Shown here one piece after another: positions 12,318 through 24,579 of a DNA stretch of 64,000 bases. Position 1 is the first letter of the stretch. Each line of letters starts with the position of its first letter. Below the pieces are notes generated by a model. That model ran no database searches and had not been told where the DNA came from. It worked only from the letters and a program-made list of their open reading frames with translations. The translations under genes and the position numbers were made by a program. Source of the stretch: Gleditsia sinensis (taxonomy: Eukaryota; Streptophyta; Magnoliopsida; Fabales; Fabaceae); assembly GCA_037074535.1 (NCBI GenBank), contig CM073463.1, forward strand, positions 64,211,595-64,275,594. The letters run 5' to 3'.

Positions 12318-12474
12318 TTGGTGCTTCTTGGTCTTCGATTTTACCCATACCTATAAACATTTAACCAATTTTAACATGTCTGGATTTACAACAATAATGA
12401 CATTTCAAGAAAGAGTTGGTCAATTTTAAAGATTTTTAAAAAATAAATTCTTGTATAATTTTTCCTTTTAACCT

Positions 12475-12926
12475 TTAGCAAAACGAAGATAAATTTTTAT
12501 TAAGCATACACTTTTGTTGTCCTAAGAAAATATTTAAATTCTCTTCTCCTTGAACAAAGCCTTGCAAATATTTTGTTAGAGTAACAACTTTCAGCTTCAT
12601 AGCTTTGTTTTCCTCTTCAAGTTCATGAGAACTTGTAGCTTTGAGCTTGTTAATTTCTTTCTTCAATAAAAGCTTTTCATCAAGTAAAAGCTTATTCTCA
12701 TTTTTCAAATCTTTTTCTAAAGACAAATTTTATTTTTTAAGACAATTATATTTTATCATAATCTTTTTAAAATTCTCTACAATATCGTATAAAGTATCTT
12801 TTAATTATCATAAAAAATATCATTTTCATTAAAAGTAAAAAATTAGCTCATATGGTTTTTTCCTAGCCATGAAGCAAAGGTTAACAAATTCTTCATCGTC
12901 TTCCTTTTCATCTTGTTGGCTATCAC
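12475..12926 (-). pseudogene. Copia gag C-terminal part with coiled coil
   Basis: The minus-strand reading from the solo LTR edge gives SQQDEKEDDEEFVNLCFMAR, the acidic stretch that typically follows the basic Lys run in copia gag. Next is a charged helical stretch (12475-12726) rich in Lys, Glu and Leu with heptad-like spacing (LEKDLKNENKLLLDEKLLL), a likely coiled coil. The frame is broken between the two parts. Confidence 0.8.
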
Positions 12927-15741
12927 TGTCAGACATCTACCGACTAGCATCTTATTTCATACGTCCACATCATAGAATATTCTCCTTGAACCTTTAGTAT
13001 TATATATTTTATCATTTTTTTCTTATCTATAAATTTCTAGCAATGTCTACTCAGTTCATAAATTCACCTATTCACTTATATTGTTAGTTATCTTTCTTGG
13101 ATAAGCATACAAGTACTTCAGGCTATTTTAAATATTTTCAAATTTCATTTCCTTATAGACAACTAACTAGGCATGATATGCATTAGTTATAACAAAAAAA
13201 GGCTCTCACGCCATAAAGAAAAGTGTACAATACATAACTTATTTTACACCACATTATAAGCTATCTAAAAGGGACTTGGCACTCAACTAAGTCATCTCAC
13301 ATATATTACACAACCAAAAAAAATACAATCCATATCCATATTCAGATGAATCAACCTTGAGACCCCTATTGTTCACCTCTTACTGGAGTACCTAGAATGT
13401 GATTATGTGGACATAAAAAGATGAGATGACATTCTCAATAGCTAGCAAATTTTTCAAAAAAACAGTATACATTCCATTCCTTAAAATGTCTCAATTTATT
13501 TCACTGAAATATAAGCACTGACTATATATACATACATCATCTTTGTCACACTAGGGATCCATAACATTTTGGTCTACTTACCCAATGCATTCCCATACCT
13601 GCAAAAAGGTTATGCATCTCTTATTATTGGCCAATACGTTGGGGAAATGGGGCTTACTTGACACACCTTGGTCACCCCTTAATTTCCAAGAATGCATACA
13701 TAACATATCTTTAGACCATCATTCATCATAGCATAAAAGTCAGGCAACCAGTGAAATTGATAAATTCAAGTTCATAAACATAAAGAGTGTTTTAAGAAAA
13801 AATTAGCTACCTCAATTTATGTACAATCACTTCCTTTTCAAAACTGCTAATGTTACTACCAACAACTAAAAATAAAATATATAAGAACTTTTGGCTAATG
13901 CATGCATATGAGCACCTAAAATCATAAGTCTCTAATTTAAAATTTTTTGCTTCCCAAAATAAAACTGTGATTCTGTTCATATTTGAGGTTATTATTAAAT
14001 ATGACAAAAGTCCTCTAAAAATTATAAAATTTTCCATGGAGATTCCTCTACATGTCTATTTTATTTCATGGATCTCTCAGCCCTTAACTATTTTATGCAC
14101 CCCAAGAATTATCTCTATAACCCAAAACAATGTAGATTGATTTTGGTTTCATTTCTATTATGTTTTCCATTCCTTTGAATGGGTCAAACTGTTTTAAAAT
14201 TCATGATATTTGATATAGAGCATCCTAGATATGTCATATAATCACCATAAAAAGTTCAAGTAAAAACTAATTCATTGGTTCCCTCAAATAACATAATGTT
14301 TATGACTGCCTCCCAATTCTGGTCTGTTCTAACTCACTTCCTGTCCCACATAATTTCTATATTTTATTACATGCTTTAACCTGCCCATAATTTTCTAAAA
14401 TTTGGTAAGATCCTTTATTAGGATCCTTATAACATGTCACAAAAATTTCATATGAAAATTTAACATCTTACCCTTTCAATGTTTAGTATTTCCATCAACA
14501 GTCTGAGCTATCTAGCAGATTGTTCTCATCATTGTTTTGATTGTAAATGGCCTATTTGTAGGTTCTCAAAAATCATGAAAATTTATAAAATTTATTATCA
14601 ATATTTCAAGACATTTCTCACCAAATATTAGAAAATTTAAAGGCTATTTACCTAATCAAACAGTCCAAAAACACAGGGCCTAAAAATTTTAGATGCAGAA
14701 TGTGTGGTGCTTTAGTATGTTTGTTACTTAGATAGCAAAGATTGTTCCCTACCACTAGATTTTCATGTTTTCAAATTTAACATCTTGCATCTCATACTCA
14801 AGAATCATCTATGCAGAACTCAAAATGAGATTTACTCACTACAAACCAACTTTCTTCAAGAGGGGAAACTCACCTTGTGCATAAATAATCATATGGTTCT
14901 CAAATTTCAGCTTGCTTCTCCTCTTGGTTTCCCTTGCAACTTAACTACGTTTTCTTTTTTGGTTTCTCTCCCCCTTTGACTCTAAGTTTTTTGGCTACCT
15001 TCTCTCCCTCTTGCGTGCTGATTACATGACGAATGAGATTTGAATTTTCTACCCAATAAAATACCAAGATAGCATGATTCTTGGCTGCTGGTTTCCACCA
15101 CTCAAGAAGAAAAGGAGGTTGTGTTTTGCAGGTATTTCCTTTTATTTTTGTAGGGATTCCCTTGTGGTTTCTGCAGGGAGGGCGTGAGAATGCAAAGCAT
15201 GGTGTGGGGTAGCAGTTTTTGCATGATTTTTCTAATTGAAGGCAGAAACATAGTTGAAGTGGGTGGCTATTTCTTAGCCAGAATGTTGTTAAATAATTAT
15301 AGCTATCTGGCAGGATTTCTTTGCTGAAAGGTGGCATTTTTTGTTGTTGAAGTTTTTGTGGCTATGTGGCATGCTTTGGTAGGTGCAAGGTGGCTGAAAT
15401 TTTGTTGCCAATGTGGCATGCTATATGGCTGCAACTTTGTAGGCAATGTGGCATACTTTGTTAGGTGCAAGGTGACTACAATGTGGCTACAATTCTATGG
15501 GCAATGTGGCATACTATATGGCTGAAATTTTGTGGTGTTACTTGACAGCTCCTTAGTTATTTTATATTACCTTAATTTACTATTCCTAAGAATTTTATTT
15601 ATATGATTCATGATTAACTATATGTCACCTATTTTATAAATGCCTTATTGTTACATAACTAAGCATTTTAATTCTTTGTTATATGTATTTTCTACTTATT
15701 GTTAGATTTATCTAACTTTATTAGAGACTTAAGATGTTACA
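12927..15741 (-). mobile_element. Solo LTR A (2815 bp) inserted in copia gag
   Basis: The minus-strand ends are TGTAACATCTTAAG and GTCTGACA (TG...CA). Flanks are ATCAT (15742-15746) and ATCAC (12922-12926), a five-base target duplication with one mismatch. No coding region of an LTR element lies inside, and a second copy with different flanks exists at 44564-49650, so this is a solo LTR. Open frames within it (13807-14037, 14785-14979, 14945-15337, 15331-15525) show no known domain and are not shared intact by the other copy. Gag sequence resumes on both sides. Confidence 0.88.
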
Positions 15742-15833
15742 ATCATCATCTTCATCATTCCATGTAGCCATCATAGCCTTCTTCTTTTTCTTCTTGTATC
15801 CTTTCTTCTTCAGCAAGGGACATGATGAGTGAA
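15742..15833 (-). pseudogene. Copia gag fragment between two insertions
   Basis: On the minus strand this short stretch reads CPLLKKKGYKKKKKKAMMAT followed by an Asp-rich run. It is the sequence that normally follows the last Cys of the gag zinc knuckle in copia elements. It is bounded at 15833 by one insertion and at 15742 by solo LTR A. The knuckle itself is found 5 kb away at 20935-20975. Confidence 0.85.
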
Positions 15834-17139
15834 TTTTATCCTCATAATTTAGATACTTTTGACTTATATTTTTTATCTTTATTATTTTATTTTCAATTTT
15901 ACATATGATTGTGTGTTTATTTTGTAGATAGAAAGAAGAATTCAAATTGATGAAAATTGGAGAAGATTGGAGTAAATGAGTAAAAAATGAAAATTTTACA
16001 TAACTTCGATGTTGCTTCACTAATTTGAGCATAACTTTTTTATCTAAACTTTGATTAAGATGATTCAAGAGACTACAGAAAGTTAAGAAAAATATTTACA
16101 ACTTTTATGTTATAAGTTTTAGGAGATCTAGCATCAAGAAGTTAAATATTGGTGTCATAATGTTAAAAAAATAATGTAGATTAAAAAAAACAAATGGAAG
16201 ATAGAGTTTGAAGTGGAGTGAAAGACCCTTTAGTTTTTAAAAAAATAGAGTTTAAGAGGGATTAAAATACTATTACATCTTTAAAAGAATCATTGGTCTA
16301 CGAATTTAAAGGAGGATGAGAGAAGCATAAGCTCTTTCTGGGTGGCGGCTTCAACTCTATTTTCATATGAGTTTTCTTCTTCTTCTTCTATCTTCTATCT
16401 TCTATCTTCTGCCTTCTTTGTTTTTATTTCTTTAATTATGAAATAATTTATTTTCTAGGACTACAATATAACTTAATTATGAACTTTTGTATTATCTATT
16501 CAATTTAATCGATAGACTATTTTTCTTAAATTAATTTTTTTACATTACTCTTAGTACTTCTGATTTCTTAATCACCAATTAGATGATTTGTTAATCATAA
16601 TAAGACTAAAAGAAGATTTATGTGTCCAATTTATTGTGTAATTAACCATAGATTGCATGTGAGATAAATATGTACTTACATAGTTTATACAATCTTAATT
16701 GAAAGCCATAGGACTTAATGAATCTTTGTTTGTTTTAACTCACATGAAGACATAATGTGTTAAAATTTAAAAGATATTTTTATTAGACTTCGAGAGAAGG
16801 GCATTTAAACTGACCTATAGGATTAAAATTTCACAATTAAAGAGATAGATGTTTCAAGGGAGATTAATTATGGTAAAATCAATATTTCTAAAATCCCATC
16901 AATTGACTGAATCTTTTGCTTTCTTTAATTAATTCCAGTTTATTTTATTTTATTTTATTCTTAATTAATTTAATTTGAACAATTCAATTAGGATAAGGAT
17001 TAGTGTAAGTGCTGTAATTAATAACATCAATCCTTATAAAATCAATGCTTTATATTCACTTAAAGATTTTTACATTACAAGAATAAGGGGAATTGGCACG
17101 AAGGCTTCATGATGGTAAAAAAAAATCGCAAAAACTAGT

Positions 17140-17520
17140 GCCAATGATAGTTCAATAACCGTAGTTATTACAAGGAACTTAACAACGATTAACAAAGAAC
17201 TGTCATTAAATAACGACAATTTCTCTAAATCATCGTGCAAAAGTGACCATTCATGGGAGTCAGTGAGGTTAAACGACAGTTTGACAAAAACCGTCATGGT
17301 TTAACGATGATTTTAAAGAAATTGTCGTTGAAAATTGACTATTCCTTGGAGTTTGGGAATTTTAACGACCGTTGGATTTAACCTTCATTAAAACATGCAC
17401 CTATTTAATGATGATTTATTAATAAACCATCGTTAAGTTTTTTTAATGATGGTTTTTGTGTAAACCATTGTTAAATCATATTTTAATGATAGTTTTGGCA
17501 ACCATCGTTAAATACTTTAT
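17140..17520. repeat. CACTA subterminal repeats, left end
   Basis: The stretch contains many copies in both orientations of a motif near TTAACGATGGTTTTTG and its inverse AAACCATCGTTAAA. Such clustered subterminal repeats are the transposase-binding regions of CACTA elements. Its counterpart is at 20580-20870. Confidence 0.8.
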
Positions 17521-19149
17521 ATACCCAGCTTTCCCTCTTCTTCTCGTGTGCTTATTTATTTCTTCCTCCCTCTTTGGGAAAATCTTTTGTTTCTTTGTTA
17601 CATCTTGCGCTCGTTGTCTTCTATTTACAGCTTGTAGCTATTTATTTTTTAATATATGTATATTAATATTTTCATTTTTGTCTGTTAATTTTTTTCATAT
17701 AGTATTTGTGTGAATGAGTTTACGAGATGGATGATATCATATAGCTACAAATGGTTGATAATATATATTGTATATGTTGAATATATATATAGGTTCAAAA
17801 TTGTATATTTTTTTATATAATGTATTGCTTCGAATATAATTTTAATTATATTATTTTGTAATGCATGTACATAGTGCTTATGTTACATTGTCTGATTATA
17901 TTATATATGCTGAATATATCATATTATTGTAGTAAAATTAAGAGGAAGAAATATTTAGTGTTCGTAATTATTATAATAAAATTACAAATAAAAATTTGAG
18001 AACATATAATTATTAATAGAAAAAAATAAGAAAGACCAAATTTCGTGGTAAGAGTAATTTATTGTAGTTTTCATATAGTTAATATGATTATTTAAAAGAA
18101 ACTAAATAATTATTAAATTAATTAATGAACATTAAAAATTAATAGAAGAAACAGAGTAAATTAATTGTTATGCCCGTGCACATGTACACTAATTTTTATG
18201 CATAAAATGAAATTCATTTAAATAAATAGTTAGTGTTCACAATTATTATAAAAAATTAAAATAGAGAAATAAGAACATATAATTATTAATAGAAAAATAA
18301 AGTGACAAAAATTTGGGACAACAGTTATTTAGTGTAATTCTCATATAGTTAAAACAAATTTAGAAGAAACCAAATAATAATTATATTAATTAATGTACAT
18401 AAAAAATTAATAGAGGAAATAGAGTGGAACAAATCATATGCATAAAATTGAGGATTTTTATATAGGGACCGAATGATTAAAATAATTATTAATTCTGTTT
18501 GTAAATTTAAATAATTTTGATTTAATAATTTTATAGTGTGCAATATGCATTGAAAATAGATAGAAATCATAAACGAAAGAGAAAAATGGGTAGGGACAAC
18601 AAAACTGTCAAGGATAACATGTTAAATTTCAATAAAAAAAATATTATAGCTAATTATTAATTCTATATGTAAATTTAAGTAATTTTGAGTTAATAATTTT
18701 TAGTGTGCAATATACGTTGAGAATGTATAAAAATAATAAATAAATGAGAGAAATGGGCACAAGACAACAAAACCATTAATGATAACTTGTTAAATTCAAA
18801 TAAAATATAATAAAATTAACATACTTTTACTTAGATTGATATGGTCGTAATTAATTTAGCGTAATTTGACAAATTAGATGGTCGTAATTATTAATTAAAA
18901 AATATAAGAGGTTAGGTTATAAATGGAAAGAATGTGGGTTAGTGAACTATAAAATAAAAAATACAAATATCAAAAATCATAGACATATTAAATAGAATAG
19001 AAATTCATGAAAATTTTTATACTATATTAGTTAATCCTTGGAGAATGGTAAGAATATGAATTAGTGAGTTTATTAGCATATTAATTAGTTGACGTAATAT
19101 TTAATGTTATAATTTTATAATGGTTTTAGATATGTATAAGTTTTGAATT

Positions 19150-20095
19150 AATAAATCTCGATACACCTGTGAACATTTAGATGATTTAGAGGGATTTTTA
19201 AACTTTGCAACTACTAACTCGGGTGTGGAAGGTAGAATAATATGTCTATATCCTAATTATAGATTTAAGAAATGGTAAGTTACAGAAGTTGTGCGTCAAC
19301 ACTTGATTGTTAAACATTTCCATAAGGATACGATTTTTGGAGTACACATGGGAAAAAATCAATAGAAGAATCTAATGCAGGACATCATATATATAAAACC
19401 ATAGGACATTGCAGAACCGATAAGTAAGGATAACCCTATGCAGGATATGATCTGTGATGTATTCAGGATTCATCACGAAAATAAAAGTATCGATTATGTA
19501 AAAATGCCAGTTCCCTCATCAGGAGAAAGGGTGAGTGACGGTGTGAAAGATTTGTATGAGTTACTTAATGATGGTCAACAAAAATTATATGAAGGGTGTG
19601 AGAAATACTCCAAATTATCTTTTCTAGTGAATTTATATCAAATCAAGTGTTTTGTGGGATAAACGACAAGGCTATGTTGATGATTTTACTATTATTGGTT
19701 GATATCTTCTCAGATGCAAAGATTCCACATTCATTTTACGAGGCTAAAAAATTATTAATAAGTTGGGGCGAAACAATAAAAAGAATCTATGCATGTCCGA
19801 ATGATTGCATGCTATATTGGGTGGATGATGAAAATATAGACATTTGTAATAAGTGCAATGCACTTATATGGAAATCGAAAAAAAATGTGAGAAGCGGAAG
19901 AAGCTATCTAATAAAATCCTTATATACTTTTCACTGAAACCATGGTTACAAAGGTTATTTATGTCTTCTAAGACTGCTAAATATATGAGATAGTATTCCA
20001 CAAACAAGAATAGTGACGCTGATATAACAGTACGACATCGACAAATAAAGGAAGCTATGGCTTTCCTGGTTTAAAAATTTCAGAGTCAAGTGTCC
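19150..20095 (+). pseudogene. CACTA TNP2-type transposase remnant, copy 1
   Basis: The first part (19150-19330) reads GFLNFATTNSGVEGRIICLY with RFKKW and VRQHLIVKHF, the transposase-associated domain found at the N terminus. The TNP2 part follows: DLYELLNDGQQKLYEGCEKYSK, then SFYEAKKLLISWGETIKRIY, then ACPNDCMLYWVDDENIDICN and CNALIW. The ACPNDCMLYW / C-x-x-C pattern is the zinc-binding signature of plant TNP2. The reading breaks by stop and frameshift near 19280, 19660 and 19935 and stops before the catalytic part, so it is non-functional. Confidence 0.9.
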
Positions 20096-20579
20096 TTGAG
20101 ATTATGAAAACTCTTACGTAACATATTTATTATGAAACTCAAGGTAATTTTCTAAAATACCAATTGAGTTCTGGAACGAATGTTGATACAATTTATTATG
20201 AAAACTCTTACGTAACATATTTTTTTTCTTTTTAGGTCCCAATTGATCATGCATCCTCCTCAAGACACTCAGAGCCCAAAAATATAATTTATATGTATAT
20301 TGTATATTTTATGTAATTCTTATAGGATGTACATTGTAATTTTAATTTTTTAATGGATATAATTTTTCATTGCAAAATTTGTGTTAATATATTTGATTTT
20401 CTTTTTGAATATTTTTATTATATTTAAATTATCGATCAAATTTTAAAGAAATTGAAGAGTAAAAAATATTTGCAAGCATGCTTGTAAAAGTATTAAAAAT
20501 TATATGAAATTAATCCACTAAAAAATAGGTATACAATATTTAAAAACATGTAAACTAAATATTTTAAAATTAAAAAAAA

Positions 20580-20870
20580 ATTAACGACGGCTACAGAAAA
20601 CTATCATTAAAACATTGTCTTCACGATGGTTTAAAAAACTATCGTTATGATATAGAATAATGACAGTTTTTAAATTTGTCATTATTCCATAACATAACAA
20701 AGGTTTGAAAAACCGTCGTTAGGATTAGTTTTAATGATGGCATTCCCACAGTTGTCTAAAATCATCGCAATGCCACTAGCTCTATGAAGATTTTGTGAAA
20801 TGTCTTTAAGTTATTTAATTATAGTTAAAACTATCGCTAAATATATTTAAAAATTGTCACTATTCCCCTT
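20580..20870. repeat. CACTA subterminal repeats, right end
   Basis: It holds repeats of TAACGACGG / CCGTCGTTA and relatives such as AAACTATCGTTA, matching the left-end cluster in inverted orientation. Confidence 0.78.
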
Positions 20871-20934
20871 TATTCTTGTAGTGTTATTACTTGACAACAA
20901 TAATATATACTTGTAATTAAACCAATTAAATTTT

Positions 20935-21805
20935 GCATTCAATCCTTATGTCAAGGGGTTCGTTGCATTCATAGCATATAAATAAATTATTGGCTTAATT
21001 ATTCTCCCTTCTTTGCACCTTTCTTAGGTGATTGTCTCCTTCTAGATTGTAGCTTCTTATTGACATAGTGGGTTATCCTTCTAGTGTAGAGAGTCATATG
21101 TTCATCTTCAAATATGTTTTCCACCTCATCTTCATAATCACTTTCGTGGGCTTGATTTTATGATGATTTAAGACCAATATTCATACCTTTTTCTCTCATC
21201 ATGTTTACGTCTATGAAGATGTTTTCTTTCATATACAATTAACATGCCTCTTAATTTATCATAAATTAAAGAGCTTAAATCACCATTGTTAATGGTGTCT
21301 ACCTTGGATTTCCATACCTTTGGTAAACTTCTAAGTATCTTCCTTACTTGTTCTCCATCAGTGTAAGGCCTGCCAAGGGATTTGATATTACCAATAATCT
21401 TAAAGAACCTATTAAACATTTCCTCAATGTTCTCAAGGTCCATCATCATGAAGAGCCTGTACTTATGCACAAGCATGCTTATCTTTTTCTCCATAGCCTT
21501 GCTCATCCCTTCATATGTGATTTCATAGAGATATTTTTGTATTCTTGTTTCCTTATAGCACAATATAGGATATTAATTGCCCAAGCATTTGCTTGTATTA
21601 TCGTTATATCCTCTTCATTCCATTCTTTTCCTCTTTTGACTACCTCTTTGTTGTCAACTATTGGATTTGAAATTTTCGATCCTTTGACTATAACCTCCCA
21701 AGATGGATAGTGGATTAATTGGATGAAGAATTACTTCGTACTCTTCCTATGGGTGTAATGATTTTCGTTGAAGATCGGTGGCCTAGTGGTTGAATGTCCT
21801 TCCAT
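20935..21805 (-). pseudogene. Copia gag N-terminal part with degenerate zinc knuckle
   Basis: The start is ATG at 21805 (MEGHSTTRPPIFNENHYTHR), the usual copia gag opening. After one early stop it continues with WEVIVKG, EWNEEDITIIQANAWAINIL and YCAIRKQEY. Then come KKISMLVHKYRLFMM, MFNRFFKIIGNIKSLG and VRKILRSLPKVWKSKV, the UBN2-type capsid domain. The zinc knuckle reads CYECNEPLDIRIEC, in which the Gly-His pair is replaced by Leu-Asp. Translation breaks in several places. The second duplicate copy is at 50466-51311. Confidence 0.88.
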
Positions 21806-21945
21806 GAGGTAAAAGCCTTCAAGGTATGCAAAGTGTGCCATTTCCAATCCCTTATGGATCTTTCTTCACTCTGTTAAGCACAATAGAAGAGACCTTAGTT
21901 TTGAGACCAAATGAAAAAAATAACCCAAGTGGGGGCAGAATTACG

Positions 21946-23160
21946 TGATAAAAAACTTAATGCATTTAAAAAGGAAATTAAAAAAATAAGAGATTTAATG
22001 CATTACCAAATATTAAACCTTGATGTGCAGTGAACCAAAGAATGTCTATACAAGCCAAGAACCAAATATAAACAAACTTAGGACAAGTTAAAGCAAGTTA
22101 AGGAGCAGCTAGCATAACAAGAATTAAATACCCACTAAACCGAGATATAAACAAGCAGTATTTGAACTATTCTTTTAAACAAATATGAAAGCTTCAAAAG
22201 GTTATAAACAGAGTTTTAAAACAGCTTTGATGATTAAAATAGTAAGGAAACTTGGCAAGGTAGAAAGTTATGCAAACTTGCAGGATTAAACAGATATGCA
22301 ACAAGATAAATGTATAATGTAAAAGATAAGGTAAGAGAAGGAAAATACATGGAATTATCCTAATTTGGCCCAAAAATGGTCTACATTTAGTCCTCTTGAC
22401 TCTAAAGAAATTTTTTCATTAACATAGCTTGCTTTACACCAATTTACAAGCAACAAGCAACGGTTTACAACTTGATAGTTTGTCAAACTAACTAAAAACA
22501 TCAAACTTTTCACAGGCTCATCAAGAAAGTTACGAAGTATGATGTTATGTGTTTTCGCCACAAACAATTACCACATACACTTCTTACTCTTGAAAGCTAT
22601 GTGATACATAAGAAAATGCCTAGAAGAGTTTGGTTTTGCCTAATACAAAATAAGGCTCTCATGCTTAGATATTACATTATCTAAGTGTCTATTGGCTGGA
22701 CACTAAGCTCAGAATTTGAGTTCTTAAGGATTGAACAAAGGTAAGTGCAGAACTCTTGAGATAAAGACTAAGGAAGTACTCAAAATGAAGCTTGCTTGTC
22801 TTGGATACTTTCTTCACAACTTCCTAAAAGTCTTTTTATGGCATTTGGAGGGGCTTCTTGGCCATTGGAGATGTTCATTTAGGTCTGAATTAGTCATTGT
22901 AGTCAATTTGAGCAAAATTTGGTCTGTGGCTAGTTTTCAGTTAATGACTCAAATCTTGGGATCTTGACTGAGATCTTGAATATCTTCTTTGAGTTGATTC
23001 TATTTATAACTCATTAACTAGCTGCAAAAGGAGAACAAATCAAGTGATTAGCTACCAATTAATTTGAAATAATCAATCTTAAATATTAGATCTTCAAATA
23101 TAAATTTTTTAGTGCATTAAATAATTCAAATTGTATACTTTTCATGTTTGTCATTTATCA
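21946..23160 (-). repeat. 5' LTR of the minus-strand copia element (1215 bp), copy 1
   Basis: The ends are TGATAAA and TTTATCA on the plus strand, a perfect inverted pair with TG/CA. It lies 140 bp upstream of the gag ATG. The 21806-21945 leader has no obvious initiator-tRNA primer site. The open frames 22355-22567 and 22731-22967 lie inside the LTR and have no domain. The second copy is at 51348-53411. Confidence 0.82.
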
Positions 23161-24138
23161 ACCTCCTATGACACCATCGATAAACCTTTGGGGCTAATAG
23201 AGAGGAAGATGAAGGATCATTCACTAACCCTTCAATATCTTCTCCCTCTATACTTTTAAGTTCTTTCAACTTTGGGGTTTAAAAAAAAATTAGTGGCAGA
23301 GCCAGGACCCTAAGGTTAGCGGGTCTTTTTTGCAAGTAATACCTTCTTATTTATCTCAACATTAGAATGATAATAAATTTTAGAATATAACTCATAATTT
23401 GCTAGAATATCTTCTAAGTTAATTCTAATTTTAATTCAATGTTAATTCAAATAATTTTATGCGTCAGAGAAAATTTGTTGCTCAAATATTGATTTTCTTT
23501 TGAGAAATTTATCCTATGTAAAAAAAGTCAATTTAAAGAATTTAGTAAATAGTAATATAATTACATGAAAAAAAATACTCTAAAATCAAATATAGAAAAG
23601 AAAGAAATATGCTGAAAATAAAATAATCTATACATGCAAATACTTAATATTTAAACCTATGAATTTGAAGCTCAAATATTGATAAATTAAAATTAGAAGC
23701 ATTACAATAAAGAGAAGAAAAGAAATAAATCATCCAAAAAAGAAAAAATGAAATATGAATAATTTATGATTAGATAACAATCAACATGTTATATACTTAA
23801 TGTCTGTGATTCAAAAAAAAATTCTTCAAAAGTTAAAATTTTAAGTGGGTATCTTGTAGTATAACAAAAAAAAAAGATAAACTATAAATTTAAGAGTAAG
23901 TTAAATATAAATTTAATAATCAGTCAAATATAAATTTAAAATTAAATTTAATAATAAGCCATTTATTTTATATTAAGTCAAATATAAATTTAAGAATGAG
24001 TTAAATATAAATTTAAAATAAATAATATAATACAAAATTATTTACAAGAAATCATTATTTAACCATCTGTTCTCATCTCCCCTCCCATTTTCTTGAATTC
24101 CTTCATTTTTCTTCTCTTTCAAACTCTCAAATATATTC
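23161..24138. other. AT-rich intergenic stretch, no gene seen
   Basis: At 23292-23325 it has TAGTGGCAGAGCCAGGA, which resembles the conserved end of plant hAT elements (CAGTGGCGGAGCCAGG), but no partner end was found. At 23880-24020 there are imperfect short repeats of AAATATAAATTTAAGAATGAG. The same content recurs at 53412-54393. Confidence 0.55.
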
Positions 24139-24141
24139 TAA

Positions 24142-24576
24142 AGGTATGTTTAGATAAAGAATAATGGAGGGATAGGAAAGCGAATTTCCTTGGATGAAAG
24201 TTTGTTACAAAGAGGGGAGGAGGAGGAAGAATTGTCAATTGACCTTCCAAAATCCTCCAAAGGCCTCCCTCCTTTATAACTGTAAGTTTCTCCAATTTGG
24301 AAGAATTTGGAGAAACCAATTATTTAGTATTTTATTAATCATTGATTCTTTTAAATACATATCAATAAATCAAAATATTATAACGAAAGATAACTTGTAA
24401 AAAACAATATTATAATTAGTTATGTTCTTTTATTACATTTTTTTCAAATGATTACCTTGCTGATTTTAAACATTCAAATAAACAGAAGGAAAATCATCAT
24501 TCCCTTATCCTCCCTTCTCGTGCATTTTCTTTGAATTTCTTCTCTTCTCATTCCCTCTCAACTTCCAAACATACCC
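24142..24576. mobile_element. Tourist-like MITE, copy 1 (435 bp)
   Basis: The termini are AGGTATGTTTAG and CCAAACATACCC in inverted orientation, flanked by TAA (24139-24141 and 24577-24579), the 3-bp target duplication typical of PIF/Harbinger-derived MITEs. It has no coding capacity; an open frame at 24119-24319 spans the terminus and is not a gene. The other duplicate copy (54397-58027) carries a LINE inserted into it. Confidence 0.8.
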
Positions 24577-24579
24577 TAA

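Larger units (their letters stand above)
17073..20883 (+). mobile_element. CACTA (En/Spm-like) DNA transposon, copy 1
   Basis: The right end reads CTTGTAGTG, the inverse of CACTACAAG, followed in the inverse by AATAAAGGGGAATAG. The left end is CATTACAAGAATAAGGGG, one base off the CACTA terminus. Both sides are flanked by TTA (17070-17072 and 20884-20886), the 3-bp target duplication of this superfamily. Subterminal repeats and a decayed TNP2-type transposase lie inside. The element is only 3.8 kb and its transposase is broken, so it could move only with help, if at all. Confidence 0.92.
15834..20934. mobile_element. Unclassified insertion in the gag zinc knuckle, carrying the CACTA element
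   Basis: It interrupts the Cys codon region of the gag zinc knuckle. Without the nested CACTA element it is about 1.3 kb, AT-rich, with no domain I recognise. Both edges share ATGT-like bases on the minus strand, but no clear TG...CA ends or clean target duplication is visible. Its flank style (AATAACATCAATCC ... TTATTACTTGACAAC around the CACTA site) suggests gypsy LTR or leader sequence; this is a weak inference. Confidence 0.5.
10516..23160 (-). mobile_element. Minus-strand copia element, 3'-truncated and split by nested insertions
   Basis: The parts read in order on the minus strand: 5' LTR (21946-23160), gag start (20935-21805), an insertion (15834-20934), more gag (15742-15833), a solo LTR (12927-15741), then gag end, protease, integrase and part of reverse transcriptase (12926-10516). 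The gag reading resumes across both insertions at matching points, which is why I treat these as one element. The 3' end (most of RT, RNase H and 3' LTR) is missing. The coiled-coil gag and the length of the LTR would fit the Sire/Maximus lineage, but this is inference. Confidence 0.8.

Noticed and set aside
14945..15337. 130-codon open frame on the minus strand
   Set aside because: It lies wholly within solo LTR A, has no domain, and the matching part of LTR B is broken by indels and by the nested LTR.
17140..20870. Repeated short words with spacing, checked as a possible CRISPR-like or satellite array
   Set aside because: They are inverted and direct subterminal repeats at both ends of a CACTA element, with irregular spacing and no unique spacers of constant length.
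24119..24400. Short open frames on both strands around 24119-24400 and the matching 54374-54574
   Set aside because: They span the terminus of a TAA-flanked MITE and encode nothing recognisable.
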